Shown: positions 46,500 to 59,100 of the stretch, piece after piece
Position numbering within the stretch: position 1 is the stretch's first letter
How the letters are laid out: every line of letters starts with the position of its first letter
NCBI GenBank assembly: GCA_019054805.1
Contig: JAHQIY010000008.1
Coordinates: forward strand, 3,581,501 to 3,645,500
Direction: 5' to 3'
From: Brachionus manjavacas
Lineage: Eukaryota; Rotifera; Eurotatoria; Ploima; Brachionidae
Length of the DNA stretch: 64,000 bases
The notes under the pieces: model-generated
What the model was told of the DNA's origin: nothing
Seen by the model: the letters and a program-made list of their open reading frames with translations, nothing else
Databases searched by the model: none
Made by a program: the position numbers and the translations under genes

Positions 46500-49104
46500 G
46501 GCTCTTTAATATCTAGGCCATAAATTTAGAATAAAATACCCCAAATTTAAAATTTTTTACCCCAATTTTTTAATAAAATACCCCTTTTAATTAAGTAAAC
46601 CATAAAAAATTAAGATTTACACCTAATTAAATAAGATGTTACTTTTTCTTTTATTTTGACACTAAATCAATTAAAACTACACCTAATTAATTAAAACGAA
46701 CTCTAGTTTATTAAAATGAAACCTAAATTTTTTGACACTTTTTTAATAAATATTTAAAAAATATTCCTATATAAGAAATTCAGCTTGCTAAAATGTGTAT
46801 TGATTATTATTAAATGTCTAGTTCTGCGAGTATTTTAGAAAATAATTTCAACGACACCTTAAATGACGCTGAAGAATTGCCGAAAATAAAAAGAAGCGTA
46901 TCTAAAGCGTACGATTTCCTTGAAGATTGTGAATCTTTAATGGAATTTAAAAAATTGGTCAAAAATTTACATTTTGACAATGTAGCATGGAACTTTCATT
47001 CAAAAAATAACCTAGCCGATTGCGATAAACATACATTCAACTGCAAATTCAACAAAAAAGGCTGCAAAAAATCAATTTATTTCAAAGTCAAAAATGGTGA
47101 AATTGGTGGTTCAGTCTATATATCAGACAATGAACATTCAAATCATTCGAACGAAGAAAATTCAGCTAATGTTCCTCCTAAAGTGAAAGAAAAAATTATT
47201 TATTTTCGTTCGCTTGGACAAGCAAAAAAGAAATCAAGAGAAATTTAATCAAAGAAAATATTCAGCCACCAACTGACAATCAAATTCAACATATTATAAA
47301 TTCAGTTAGTAAGGACTTAAATAAAAATTGTTCATTGACAGATTTCAAAAAATGGTGCGAAGATAATTCAGAGATTCCAGACGATGAAGACGCGGTTTTC
47401 GTTGGGAAATTTGAATATGCTGCCATGCCATCACAAATTTTTCGAGTGTTTTTAACATCAAAACGTTTAATTAAAATCGCAGAAAATGCTCAACATTTTT
47501 TGAGTGATGCTACGTACAAGTTAACATATGAAAATTTTCCAATTATTACAGGTGGTACAACTGATCGTAATAAAAGTTTTCATCCGTTCGGATTAGCTAT
47601 ATGTCGTACTGAAAATGAAGATGATTTCGGTTTTTTTTTCAACTCAGTCAAAGAAACACATGAAAAAGTATTTAACAAAACAGTTAATTTTTCAATTTTA
47701 ATAGCAGATAATGCTGGTGCTATCACAAACGGATTTGCAAAAGTATTCGATTTAAAAACAAGAGTAAATTGTTGGGCTCACGTCAATCGTAATATTGATA
47801 TTCGTGTAAAATCAATTAGCAAATTACAAGCAGAACGAATTGTCTACGATATAAGCGAAATTCAAAAAATTTTTGAGCCAGAATTATTTCCAAGAGCTCT
47901 TAAATTATTTCAAGAAAAATGGTCAAGAGTCAATAGTCCAGCCATCAAAACATTTTTAGAGTATTTCGATAATCAATGGTGCAAAGATGGAAATAATGGT
48001 TGGTATGAAGGCTTTGCACCTGGTTTACCAAGTACAAGCAATTCATTAGAGTCAACTCATGCTCAAATCAAGAAAATTTTAAATTCAAAACGTTTTGGTT
48101 TGATTCCATTTCTAAACGAATGTCGAGATAATATTTTGAAAGAATGGTCAACTGAACGTGCACCTACATTATCATTGATTGATCCAGAAACAAATCAGCC
48201 TCAAATCGTTGACAACTTAAATCAAAAAATATTTTATGAATTTCCAAATGTTACAAAGGATGACTTAGTAAAAGCTTATAAATGGAACAGTTATAACAAA
48301 ACAATTATTCATTTGAAAGATGATAATTATTATTATTTAACTGCTGATGACAAGATAGATATCAACAAAGAACAATGTAAACAATACAATCAGTCATTAA
48401 TTGAAAAAATGGTTTTCATTCGATCATATGATTACTTCCATTTTTAGTATTCGTAAAATTAAATTCAATGAAAATAGTTGGACTTTGAGTAGTTGCAATT
48501 GTTGGTATTGGTTAAAAAATTACAAATGTTATCATCTTACAACTATTGCAGCAAGAAAAAAAAAATGCAATTTCGACTCAGTTGGTATGGATATACCTAT
48601 ACAAGCCAATAGAAAGAAAGGAAGGCCAAAAGACACAGCTGGACCACTTGAACATCAACCGAAAGAAACACAAGCAACAAATTCGGCACCTAAAGGGATT
48701 GATACAGATGATGAAGATTCGAGTTCGACAAAAGAAAATCCATCAAAAATACCTCGAATTGATTCAATCAAACAAGTCGAAGAAAAGTTTTGTGATAAAT
48801 GTGGCGCTAAAATGACTAAAAGAAGATATTGGGCTTGCTCAAATAAATGTGGAAAAAGTAAATTTTTGGGGTAAGTATGCTCTGAATTCGACTAAATTTT
48901 TGGGGTTAAAAATAATAAAATAGTTCATTTTTATTAATTTTGGTATTTTTATAATTAATTTGGTGTCGATTATAAAATAAAATTGTCATTTTATTTTTTT
49001 AATTTCTTTTTTATTTTTTGGTGTTATCTTAATAAAATAGGGGTAAAAAATTAAAAATTTGGGGTATTTTATTCAAAATTTGGGGTAATAAAACTAAAAA
49101 AGTC
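46500..49104 (+). mobile_element. MULE (Mutator-like) transposon with 9-bp target duplication
   Basis: Perfect 9-bp flanks TTTAGGAAC occur at 46491-46499 and 49105-49113. Ends are short imperfect inverted repeats (GGCTCTTTAATAT and GACTTTTTTAGTT). Inside them, longer similarity around AATAAAATACCCCAAATTT is repeated inverted at 46530-46580 and 49035-49090. The 2605-bp element carries one nearly intact transposase gene (46814-48874). Good preservation of flanks and coding sequence suggests relatively recent insertion. Confidence 0.88.
46814..48874 (+). pseudogene. MULE transposase (two frameshifts)
   Basis: The coding order is as follows. An N-terminal FLYWCH/GCM-like zinc finger (FNCKFNKKGC ... 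NEHSNH, about residues 72-115) starts it. Then comes a MULE-type DDE domain with first aspartate in LSDATYKL, second in LIADNAGAI, the C-x-x-H motif CWAH, and glutamate in SNSLESTHAQIK. A SWIM zinc finger (CNCWYWLKNYKCYH), an AT-hook-like linker (NRKKGRPKDTAG) and a terminal CxxC...CxxxC finger follow. Frame 2 is used from 46814 to about 47220, frame 1 to about 48440, and frame 2 again to 48874. Both shifts fall at short A or T homopolymers, so they may be single-base decay or assembly errors. No other disruption is visible. The protein would catalyse cut-and-paste transposition of the surrounding element. Confidence 0.88.
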
Positions 49105-49337
49105 TTTAGGAACCGGTTCAAAATTAAATAACATTAAAATTTATTTAAATTTTTTACATCAAAATTTAATTCAAAATAACCGTTTAATTGCAAAAATTTT
49201 AAAAATAATAAATAATAAATATTAACAAAGTAAAAAAAGTTTAACTTTCAAAAATCTTCTTTTTATTCCTCTGTTATAACCGGCTTTAAACAAAACCGTT
49301 TTCAATATCGAACCGGTTAACCACTTCTACTTCGTTT

Positions 49338-49677
49338 ATAAGTCAATATTAAAGTTGACTTTGATGCAAAAATTGATTAAATTAAAGTTATAATTTTATG
49401 ACCAGATTGGACACCTCTCAAAATACGCAGTCATTCTCTGGTCACCTATTAGGTCTTTGAAAATTGGGTGAGCAGCATTAACTTTTCATCTGAATCATCA
49501 TTTTTTTTAACTTATAAAAGTTTTATTGAAAGGTTATTTATAAAGAAATAATAATTTTTATAATAATAGAAAAAATATTTTTTTATTTATTTAAAAATAT
49601 AAAAAATTTTATTTCATTCAAATTTTATAAGTTTATTTTGAAACTATGATTACAACAATAAATGATGCTGGATAAAT
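49338..49677. other. Short spacer between the hAT-like element and the cadherin gene
   Basis: About 340 AT-rich bases containing GGTCACC near 49440 and presumably the cadherin 3'UTR on its right (minus-strand transcription). No feature beyond that is supported. Confidence 0.5.
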
Positions 49678-50815
49678 TTATACTAATTTTTCTTTTGTCG
49701 GAGGTGAAATTGATTCGCTCTGATCATAATAATCATAAGTATTTTGATCTAAATAAACGGTTCCAATATCATTTATCTCTTCCAAAAACTTATTATCAGC
49801 ATTCTTGGGAAAGCTTTCTTGCTCCTCGTGATTGTTTTCTTTAATTTGGCGTATATTTTCTCTAATTTTAATTGTTTTTTGCAAATTTTGTGATGTTTCT
49901 TTTTCTAAAGGTTTAAATGACTTAGTTCCATATTGTGTCTTAAGAACTTGACTGCCAGGTGAAAATGTCATAATTGTTCTAAATATTTTTACATGCAACT
50001 TTCACATTTAAAAAAATTAAAAAATTTTACGGTTGACTTGAATCATCAAAAATTTGGTCCCAGTTTGCTGGCTTTAAGTATAAGCCATTCGATACCATTG
50101 AAGGACAATATTCTGGTTCAATCTCAATTGGAATTATTTGTTCTTTCAAAATAACTCGGCCTAAGAAAATCATTAAAGAATGTATAAATACATTTTTTAA
50201 ATATTACTATCTCTGTATTTTAACTTTTTGAATGCAAGGCACAAAAAGCAGGTAATTAGAATTGGAATGATCAATAATAGGATCCCTAAAAAAAATGAAA
50301 CTAGTCCAACTGCAGTTTTTCGTCCTACCAGTGAATCTTGCAGAACAATTGGGCATGATGACTAAAAAAAAATAGTAAAAAAAGTTCTAAAATGAATCTT
50401 AAAATTAGTACTATTGCTTCTTTGATTGATAATTCTCTAGCATTGCTGCTTTTGGAGTTAGAGTTTATTATAGGAATAAATTCACTGTTCATTAAAAATT
50501 CGTTCTTGGAGGTGTCATATATTGAATATTCAAATAAGGAACTTGTAAAAGAAAAGTTTATAATTTTTTTATTCTTTTAGTGTTTTTGTTTACTTAATAG
50601 AACGGAATTTAATGTTTTTGTCCTTGTCTTTTAAATTTGTGGTATCAATTAAACCTACTCTAACAATTTCTATATTTCTCCGAAGTTCAATTGTTAAGGA
50701 TTCATTTAGAAATCTAAAATAAATTAAATCAAATTTTGATTTTATTGTTGGAATTGATGTCGAAAATGTGATCAAGTGTTCACAAACAAATTCGGTCATT
50801 GATTTTATGTCGTAT
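49678..50815 (-). CDS. Cadherin-family membrane protein: last ectodomain part, transmembrane segment and cytoplasmic tail
   Basis: Minus-strand exons from 5' to 3' are about 50815-50594, 50541-50412, 50361-50208, 50160-50031 and 49978-49678, all phase-consistent, with introns of 46-52 nt. The first encodes PYDIKSMTEFVCEHLITF...and a juxtamembrane region. The 50361-50208 exon encodes the transmembrane helix (VGLVSFFLGILLLIIPILI then TCFLCLAFKK). The last two give a roughly 145-residue tail with acidic and Tyr-rich end (DQNTYDYYDQSESISPP) finishing EKLV. No classical beta-catenin-binding motif or PDZ-ligand serine/threonine is evident. The 5' boundary of the first of these exons is unresolved: an in-frame TAA lies at about 50820 and no AG acceptor precedes the coding sequence. 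An upstream exon or a frameshift is probably missed. The upstream ectodomain exons are listed separately and are presumed to belong to the same gene. Confidence 0.72.
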
Positions 50816-51129
50816 GGTTAATATTTTGATTAAAAATTTTTTCAAAAAATCCAATGTTTATTTTCTAAATTAAAACAAGAAATTCATTTTACACAATATT
50901 TAGCAGCAATTTATTCCTTGTTAAATGATTTGTACAGTGAAAAAACTGTTTGTTGCTGGCAAAAATTTAAGCCTTACTTCTATTGAGTTATTCACAAGTC
51001 TGCTGAAAGTATTCCAAAAAAAAAAAGAAAACCTAATACTTTTTTTCGAACCTAAAAATGCAAGGTGATGGAAGAACCAAAGCCGATGCTAAAACATTAT
51101 TAATAAACCATAATGACGGATAAATCAGA

Positions 51130-51510
51130 TATACTCTTAAATATATCATTAGTTTTGAAAAGAATTTAGCTGAATCTGAAGTTTGGTATGCAAGTTAGTG
51201 ATGCAGCAGCGAAAGCGACTTAAATTCTTGGACAACTAAAAATAAAAATAACCTTCAAATATTGGACACCAAACATTTTCAAAACCTTATTCAGAGTCTT
51301 TATTCGTTCTCATCTAGAAAATGATGTTTGATAACCCTTCGTCAAAAAAATATTAAAACATTAGAAAAGATACTGAGACGAGCAACCAAACTTGCGCTCA
51401 GTATTAGGAACTTAAAATACGGGTAACGATTATAAGAAATGAAAATAGCTTCCCTAAAAAAAAGAAAGAGAGGTGATTTAAGGCAATGTGAATTTTTATT
51501 CAAACCTTCC
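51130..51510 (+). pseudogene. Non-LTR reverse transcriptase C-terminal relic (CR1/L2-like)
   Basis: Plus-strand frames contain ILGQLK, FKTLFRVFIRSHLEN, and in a shifted frame RQKNIKTLEKILRRATKLAL then IASLKKRKRGDLRQCEFLFK. This reproduces the post-palm order (ANxxLGxIKR, LYKSLVRPHLEY, IxxLExVQRRATKLV, LExRRxRGDLI) of CR1/L2/Rex-type retrotransposons. Stops and frame changes show it is dead. It lies antisense in a cadherin intron and belongs to a different family from the copies at 33.9 and 59.7 kb. Confidence 0.78.
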
Positions 51511-51554
51511 AAAAATTACAAAAATTAAATTCTTTTTCATTAATTTAAATTGAT

Positions 51555-52060
51555 AAAATTGAGCTTTTTAAATTTTGATGATGAAACAACATGAAATAAA
51601 ATATGTTTCACTAAATTTAACATATAAAAATTAATTCTAACTAATAAGTAAATATTAATTATCAGATTTAATATCAATATTTTGAGATTTAATTTTTTTT
51701 ATCTCTTTGATCAATTCTAATTAGAATTTTTTTTTGCTATTTGTAAATTTATTTTTTTTTAATTTTTAAATTATGTCATCGCTTCTTAAACAATTTTGAA
51801 TTATGGATGGTTGTAGTTTCGAAAATATTATTTTTCAATTTTAAGTTAAAAATGATCAATCACTTGGCAAATAATTATTTAAATTTTTTCTTTAAACTGG
51901 ACTGTTAAATGAAACATAGGTTATTTCACCTTTTAAAGCTTATAGAAAAATCTGTAGTACAGAATCAATATTTTTATTAAGAATTTAAATTTTAAATTTT
52001 TGAATTTTTTAACAGAAATTCACAAAGCCTTTATTTAATCCAATTTTTTAATTTCTACTA
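51555..52060 (+). repeat. Dispersed repeat copy, apparently interrupted
   Basis: The block near 51556-51588 (ATTGAGCTTTT...TTTTGATGATGA) matches 6897-6925. The block from about 51963 (AATCAATATTTTTATT, AGAATTTAAATTTT, AAATTCACAA) matches 6927-6995. About 370 bases separate the blocks here but none separate them at 6.9 kb. The sequence at 51890-52060 also matches 37010-37190 inverted. Confidence 0.55.
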
Positions 52061-53180
52061 TGGCTTTTTGATACTTTAAATTGGAAATGTTACTATTTAG
52101 GTGTACTTTATAGCCTTTATAAATTTTACGATCAAAAACTTAATTTCAGACAGAGATATCCAAAGGTGTTTTTATCCTAAATTTATCATGAAGCCAGCTA
52201 AATAGTGTGACGTAAGGGGGTCAAAGCTCCCTAGTCTCATTTTTTTCTGAATGCCTGAAATTGAAGGGTGAAGATTGAAAAAACATAAAACGAGATTAAA
52301 ATGCATAAAAAATGCGATTAACACACAAAAATAAAACAAATTTTTTTCCGAGTTGCTTTTTAGTAAAAAGTCAAATCAAGTCAATGACTACAATTTTTTT
52401 TATTAGTCATGCTAATTACTTGACTTTTTTTTAAAAAATATTTTAAGAAACTTAACAAAAAAATTTATAAAACCTGGAAGGGTAAAGGGAATATTTGGCC
52501 GCCGCATTTACTACGTCAAAAAATTCATGTTGTTCGAATTTTTTTTAAAAAAATTAATTGATTGACTTGAAAAAAAATTAATTTAAGTGATGACTTAGAC
52601 CTAAATTTTTGTGAGTTATAAACAAGTCTGTTTTTTTTTAATTTTTTAAATCAAAATTAAATCATAAAAAGTTGAATAAAAATATAAAGTCAATAATTTA
52701 AAAATATTTTCTTCTTTGATTTGAAGTGAATTTTTTCTCTTGACAGTTTCTAGCAAATTTTTATTTCCATTTTCTTTTCTAAGATTAAAATTTAAAAAAA
52801 AAAAAGAGTTAAGATCTCAAAATTAAAATGAAAATCAATTAAAAAAGTTAAGAACACATTTAGTAAATGAAAGTAGAAATTTCATGTCTTAATTAACATT
52901 TTGTTTTGCTTTTTTTATTTGTTTTTAATCTTTACCCGGAATTGAAAGCTTAATTTTTCTCTTAAATAATTGATTACCAAATCGAATACCGACATGTGTC
53001 TTTGATTACATTTTCGATATCATTTGAATTGTATAAAAGCCAAAAGTGAACACATTTGACAAAATTATTTCAAAATGTCACAAGATGTATTTTGTAAAAC
53101 AATTTATCAAAAAACCTTGAAAAGTTGTTTGAAATCATTCGACTTTTATACAACTTTGGAAATTATTCATTTTCAATTAC

Positions 53181-56100
53181 AGATCATATTTTTGAATGAT
53201 CTCTTGGGAATTTTCTCTTTTATTAGTGCTGAGAATAAGACATCTTTTATCGCATCCACGAATTCCGTAAACCTTACACTTTATGGAATCGGAATTCCCA
53301 AAAGCATCATTGGCTTTAACAGTAAATTCATGTTTGTTCAAGTAGGAAACTTTGTTGATTCCCGATTCCAGGTTCAATGTTAAGCAGTCATTTGTTGAAT
53401 TTACCAAAAAAATCGAGGACACAATCGGGTTGTCAATAGGCTCTATTCTATATGAGTAAAGATTATTTGATAATTTAGGATTTTCGTATTGGAATTTGTA
53501 TAAGCAATTTTTGTCCATGGTACTTATTTGATCAAATGATAAAACAGCTTGACATACTTCTGGACTAAATTCGATTCCGGTTGCATTCTGAAATTTGCCC
53601 GCAATTATTTTAAAGTATGTAAAAGAACAATTTGTTTGATCATAGAAAATCGAGCTCAATTCTGAAGAGATAATTTGTCTTTTAGTCGCGACTATTTTTA
53701 AGTTATAACTCAAATTTGAAAATTTGTCAAAATAGCTGTTTGAGGATTTTGAAATAAGATCTCGGATATCTTGCACACTGAATGACTTGTTTCGACATAA
53801 CAGACCTGAATGTGCATCCAAATAAAAAGAATTGGATACGAGTGAAGCTTTTAACAAAATAAGATCCAAAAAATTGGTTTATTTTTAATTACTTGATATA
53901 ATATAATAGTAGACTTGAGGAGTTAAAAAGTCTTGATTGAATATTTTTGCTTTTTGATCTGAAAAACATTCCGTATTTTGACTTGATAAATCGATCTCAT
54001 AAGGCCATTTATCATTATTCTGAAAGAAACTCAAAATTAAAAAAGAAATTTTTTCAAATTTTCTTTAAAATTTACTGGAAGATTTCTGAAGCACGGTTGA
54101 AAGGTAACCGACGGAAGAATATTTATACAAAAATATTGATATGTTGATATGATTGAATGATCAATCGGGTTTTTAATTGATGCAACAAGAGTCAACTTAA
54201 ATATTTAAAAATGAAATATTTAGTAAGAGGTAGACCTAAGAAAACTGCTATATTGTAATTTCATTTTGTCTTCTTAATTTTACTCAAAAATTTCTTTTTA
54301 CATTGTTTATAAATTTCTTCAATATTTTTCTCAAAATGTAATTTTTATATTTCATTTAAAAAACAAATAAATATTAAAATATTAAAATAAAAATTGTTAC
54401 CGTTTAAGTCATTTCGTAGCTATTATTTAGAAATTTTAGAGGCAAAAAATTATTAATAGTTGAGTCCAAAGTAGTAATTATATATCCGATAATTAATTAA
54501 TTGTTGAGTCCAAAATAATTATGAGGCCGTTTCAGCAAAAGAATGAGCCCATTTAAATTATTCCCTTTTTAAATTAAGTGTACAATGAATCAAACAATTT
54601 TGAAAAATATGAATTTATCTGAATTTGTTATTTATTATTTTGCTATTTTTCTTATGATTAATATCAATTATCTTTATTCAATAGACAACTCATTGAAAAT
54701 TTAAAATAAAATAAAAATAAAAAATCTTAAATCGTTTGCTTTCTCTCGAAAGTAAATTTTCTGAACAACTTATTAAAAAATTTTGCTTGCATAAAAATAA
54801 GATCAATTGGACACAATTTTAAAATTAGTTTTAAAATGTAATGAAATATTTATTTTTCTAAATTTTTTCTGATCTAAAATTAATAGATTTTGAAATTTAT
54901 TTCAAACTAAACCTTAGTTGAATATTAAATTTAATCTTATTTTTAAAAATAAAAGAACCGGTAAAACAGAACTAGTTCGGAAGAAATAATCAATAATTTT
55001 ACAAATGTTCTTAGGGTTTTAAAAAGTTTTTTTACTGTAATTTTTTAAAGAAATTAATAAAATAACAAGTCAATAAATTATACATTAATGAGCTGGCACC
55101 ATGTTTAAAATAGTATGTTCATGTTATGTTAATGTTCAAGAAAAAATTAAACAAATAAATGATACTTTTGATTTAAAAGGAATATCTGTCATAAGGTAAC
55201 ACGCTGGTATTTAAATCAACGCAAAAAAAGTTAAAATAATAATAATTTTTTGGTAGAAAGAGTCGTAAATTGATAAATTTAGGTAATATCTCCTCTGCTT
55301 GCTCAAGATGAATTACCGTTTTGAAAGTAACCCCCGCATTTTTTTCTTTACTTAAAAAAAATTAGATTTTCAATTTTATTTTAATTACAAATTTTATTTT
55401 TAATTAAAAATTTTTAGTTTAATTTAGGATCTTTATCATGAGCACCAAATCTTAGACTGAATATTTTATAGTTATCTGTTCTTTAATAAAATATAACATC
55501 TATAAACTTTTATATCTTGATCAAAAGCATTTTTATCTTTTATTAAAAGGAAACACAGAAAATCTGTTGAAGTAACTTAATCAATAAAAATCAAAAAAAA
55601 ATTCCAAATATTATGTTATTTCAAAATAAAACTAGAAATTAAGGAAAAAATAATAAAAATTTAAAATAAAAATAAACCTCTCTTTGAATTGATTTAGTTC
55701 TGTTCAATTGCTCAACCAAAAATATGTCACCAAAGCTCCCACTTTTAAGCTCAAATTCATGTAGTTTGTTGACAAATTCTCCATCCATTACAAATGAATA
55801 GCTAACTGATAAAATCGAGCCCGGTACCATACTTTTTACTCTGGCAATTAGAGTATCAACAGCAGTATCCTAAAAATTGAAAATTTTTAAAACATTGTCA
55901 ACAAATTTTTATTCAGTTTTTAATTAATTAAAATTATTTGACTAAAATTTTTTAGGAAAATTGAGATTCATGATCAAATTTAAATTTAAAAACAAATTTT
56001 TTAGTTTATAATATTAAAATAAAGGTTTTTAAATTTACTTGTGATTTCTATTATTTTTTAGAAAACATTTTTATTCTGAAGCTATAGCTCAATTTAAATT

Positions 56101-59100
56101 AAAAAATTTGAGGTCTTCAAAAAAAAAATTATTCAACGATTTTTTTTCTTATTAAGATTAAACCTTTTTGTTTTTTCATCTGATTATTTTAAATAGTAAA
56201 ATAAATCTGAATTGAACTGATTCAATTAAAATACAAGATAAGGATTAAGTAAAGAAAAGAAAATATTTTGAAAAAATTAACTTCTTAAAACTCGTAAAGT
56301 CTGTAATATCCAGATCTTACATTAGAGTAAAAAAATCATTAGAGTAAACATTAGAGATTTCCATCATCACAATTAAATATTAAGATGGTGGAAATCAAAT
56401 TTTTAACAGTCAAAAGAAAATTGACTTACGAAATTTTTTTCAAGTCTTAGAATTAACATAAAAGTTAAGCTTTAATTCTAAAATTTTCAATTTTATTTAG
56501 AAAAAAATTAAAAGATACAATATTTTAATGATGACCAGTTCAAATCCTCTAACCAAGACTTCTTCATTTAAAATTGAACCTATTCTTTAATTAGTTTTTA
56601 TTAAGTTCATTCTCAAAGTATTCTTGAGTTTTAAATTAATTTTTATTTTTTAATTTAAACTTATTATATTAAAGAAAGAATTTCAAATAAATTAAACTCA
56701 TCTATCAAGTTAAGTCAAATGACTTAATTTTAGAAAAAATATCTTAAGATTTAAAAATGACTTGACATATTATCAAGAATTTGTAAATTCTTTTTTTTTA
56801 AATTACAAAAACAATGATCTTGAAAATTTTGATAATAAAAATTTTTTTTATTTTTTTAATATTTAATTCTTTTCATTTAATTCAAAAAAATGAAATCCCA
56901 AATACCTCGTAGATATTGACACAATTTTGGAAATCTTGTGGATTTGGATAAATCCAAACAGGTCTAGGGTGATTAGCAGATTTTACAATAAAATCAGCAC
57001 TGCATTTCGTCGAATTTATGCCATTTGAGCATGATATTTCTAATTTGTAATAATTTCTATCAAAAGAATTCGATAGAAGATAAATTGAGCCGTTCGATTG
57101 ATTTATATCAAAATATTCTAATAAAAAAAAAATTTAGGTTGGTTTTTTAAAATTTGAAATTACTTGTTTCGGTCAAGAGTTGGTAAGTAATGCCAGACTG
57201 GGTTAAATTGCTAGCACACTGTATCGAAGCTAATTCATTTGAAATTTTAAAATGTTCATCTAGATAAATAGTCTGACCATCATTCAGACAAGAAATATTT
57301 TCATCAATAAATAAGACCCTAAACTTTGATAAAATTATCAAATTTTATTTAAATTTTTTTAATCTAAAATTACTAGAGTAAGAGAACACTTGGGCACAGA
57401 ATTGCATGTATTCCCTGTCCAGTATAAACTATTGTCACAACAACGAGCTACAAGGTCCGTAAATGGCTCGCTTGGGAATTCACTAGATAATAAATTTTTG
57501 TATGTTAAAAATACTTTACGATAATCATTATTATTCAAGAGAGCAAAATGGCTATTGTTTTCAATTTTGCATTCAAAATAGTCATAAGGAGACACATCTT
57601 GGTCAATGACATCAAAGCTTGGAATCGATTTGTTGTCACCACTTGATAATTGAATGTAAACTATTGGGTTTTTTAAAATCAATCTAGGTGCATGTTTGTT
57701 TACATTGAGAACATTGACATTTATTAATTGTTTGTTTAGAACAATTGTAGAGTGACAATAAGATAAATAGGCTGTAAAATTTAGATAAGAATTTCCATTC
57801 TTCTTTTTTAGGTTTTTTAAGTCCAACTTTTGTTTCAAGACCACATCACCATTTTGACTGGGCTCAATGGCTCTTAAGGTAAAATAGGAATTTTGATCGA
57901 GCGAGTAGCACATTTTTTTCTTTGACTGATTCGGATCAAAAGATTTGAGACTAAATATCAAACTATTTTCGGGTATGTCCTCGCATACATTTTCCTGGCG
58001 GAGTCCGAAGCCGATAAATTTTGGAGACTTAATCTCAAGGTTACAATATCTGAAGTCGATTAGACATTCTGTTTGACTGGAATAAAATGAAATGTCTTTT
58101 ACTTCGATAAACAATAGTATACTTCTATAAGAAGCTAATTGTTCGAGTTTTTTTAGCTGAACGTGTCCATTGCTTGAGCTGGTTTCATAAAAAAAATTAT
58201 CCAAATTAGTGGTGATTTCATACGTGCCATCGAATTTGGTTCGCTCTTCTCGAACTATTGAATAATGAAGAACTGAATTGGAATTCGAAGAAAAAGCGTC
58301 CAGTCTAAAAGATGTACTATTATCTTAAAATAAAAATATTTTATAAATTTTAAAATTAATTAAATTTATTAAAAAAGCATGTTTTTTAAATGTTTTTTAA
58401 ATGTTTTTTCAGGAGTCAATTTAATTAAAATTTGAACCGAATTAAATCTAGTGAGGTTGATTTTTTTGGTGCATAAATTAAATTTTGGCCACCAAAATTT
58501 ATTTACTGCGGAAAAGAAGTTATCTTTTGGGTGAGGTAGAAAAAAACCTATAATTGATTTAACAAATTTTGCTTATATAATGGAAAAAAAAAATTTTAAA
58601 AACAAAAAGAATGAAAGCATAAAATTAATAAAAAGACTTTAATTAATTAATAAGAGGCGAAAATTAGACTGGGTCTTTTAATTATAACATATTCCCTCGT
58701 TCAATTATGCTGCACCATAAGCTAAACTACCAGCATTTGGACAATGCACCAAAGTACATCTCACCAGTGCTTAAACATTTTTAATTTGATGTGTAAATTT
58801 GAATGTCTTAGATTTTAAATTTTAATCGAACGAGGAATTACGGTTATTAGCTTTTAAATATTTATAATCAAAAAACTTCCTATAAAAATTAAAAAATAAA
58901 AGTCGGTTAATAAAAGTTTAGAAATTCGAATAATCAAAAAGATTAAAAAATTATATCATATTAAAGTTTTTTCTCTGAAATTAAATTTAACAAATTAAAA
59001 AATTTTTGATTTTGGTTTTTAACTTTTTTATTAAATTTAATATATTTTTTTATTCTCTGAAATTAAATCAATTCTATATCGTATTAATAAAATTTGCATG

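Larger units (their letters stand above)
46468..49329. mobile_element. hAT-like MITE interrupted by a MULE
   Basis: Outer ends are inverted: left TAGGGATGAGGAAACCGGTTC and right (read inwards) TAGAAGTGGTTAACCGGTTC share TAG and AACCGGTTC. They are flanked by near-identical 8-mers CCTCGTTT (46460-46467) and CTTCGTTT (49330-49337), the duplication size of hAT elements. Removing the MULE with one copy of its duplication leaves about 248 bp without coding capacity, so this is a MITE that served as the target for the MULE. Confidence 0.6.
50816..53180 (-). other. Long intron region of the cadherin gene
   Basis: AT-rich DNA containing a non-LTR reverse-transcriptase relic (51130-51510, opposite strand), a dispersed repeat (51555-52060) and a coding-like minus-strand stretch at 52955-53155 (one TGA) that might be an unrecognised cadherin exon. 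The splice path across this region is not resolved. Confidence 0.5.

Noticed and set aside
53075..53383. 102-codon plus-strand open frame
   Set aside because: It overlaps a well-supported cadherin exon on the minus strand and has no recognisable domain.
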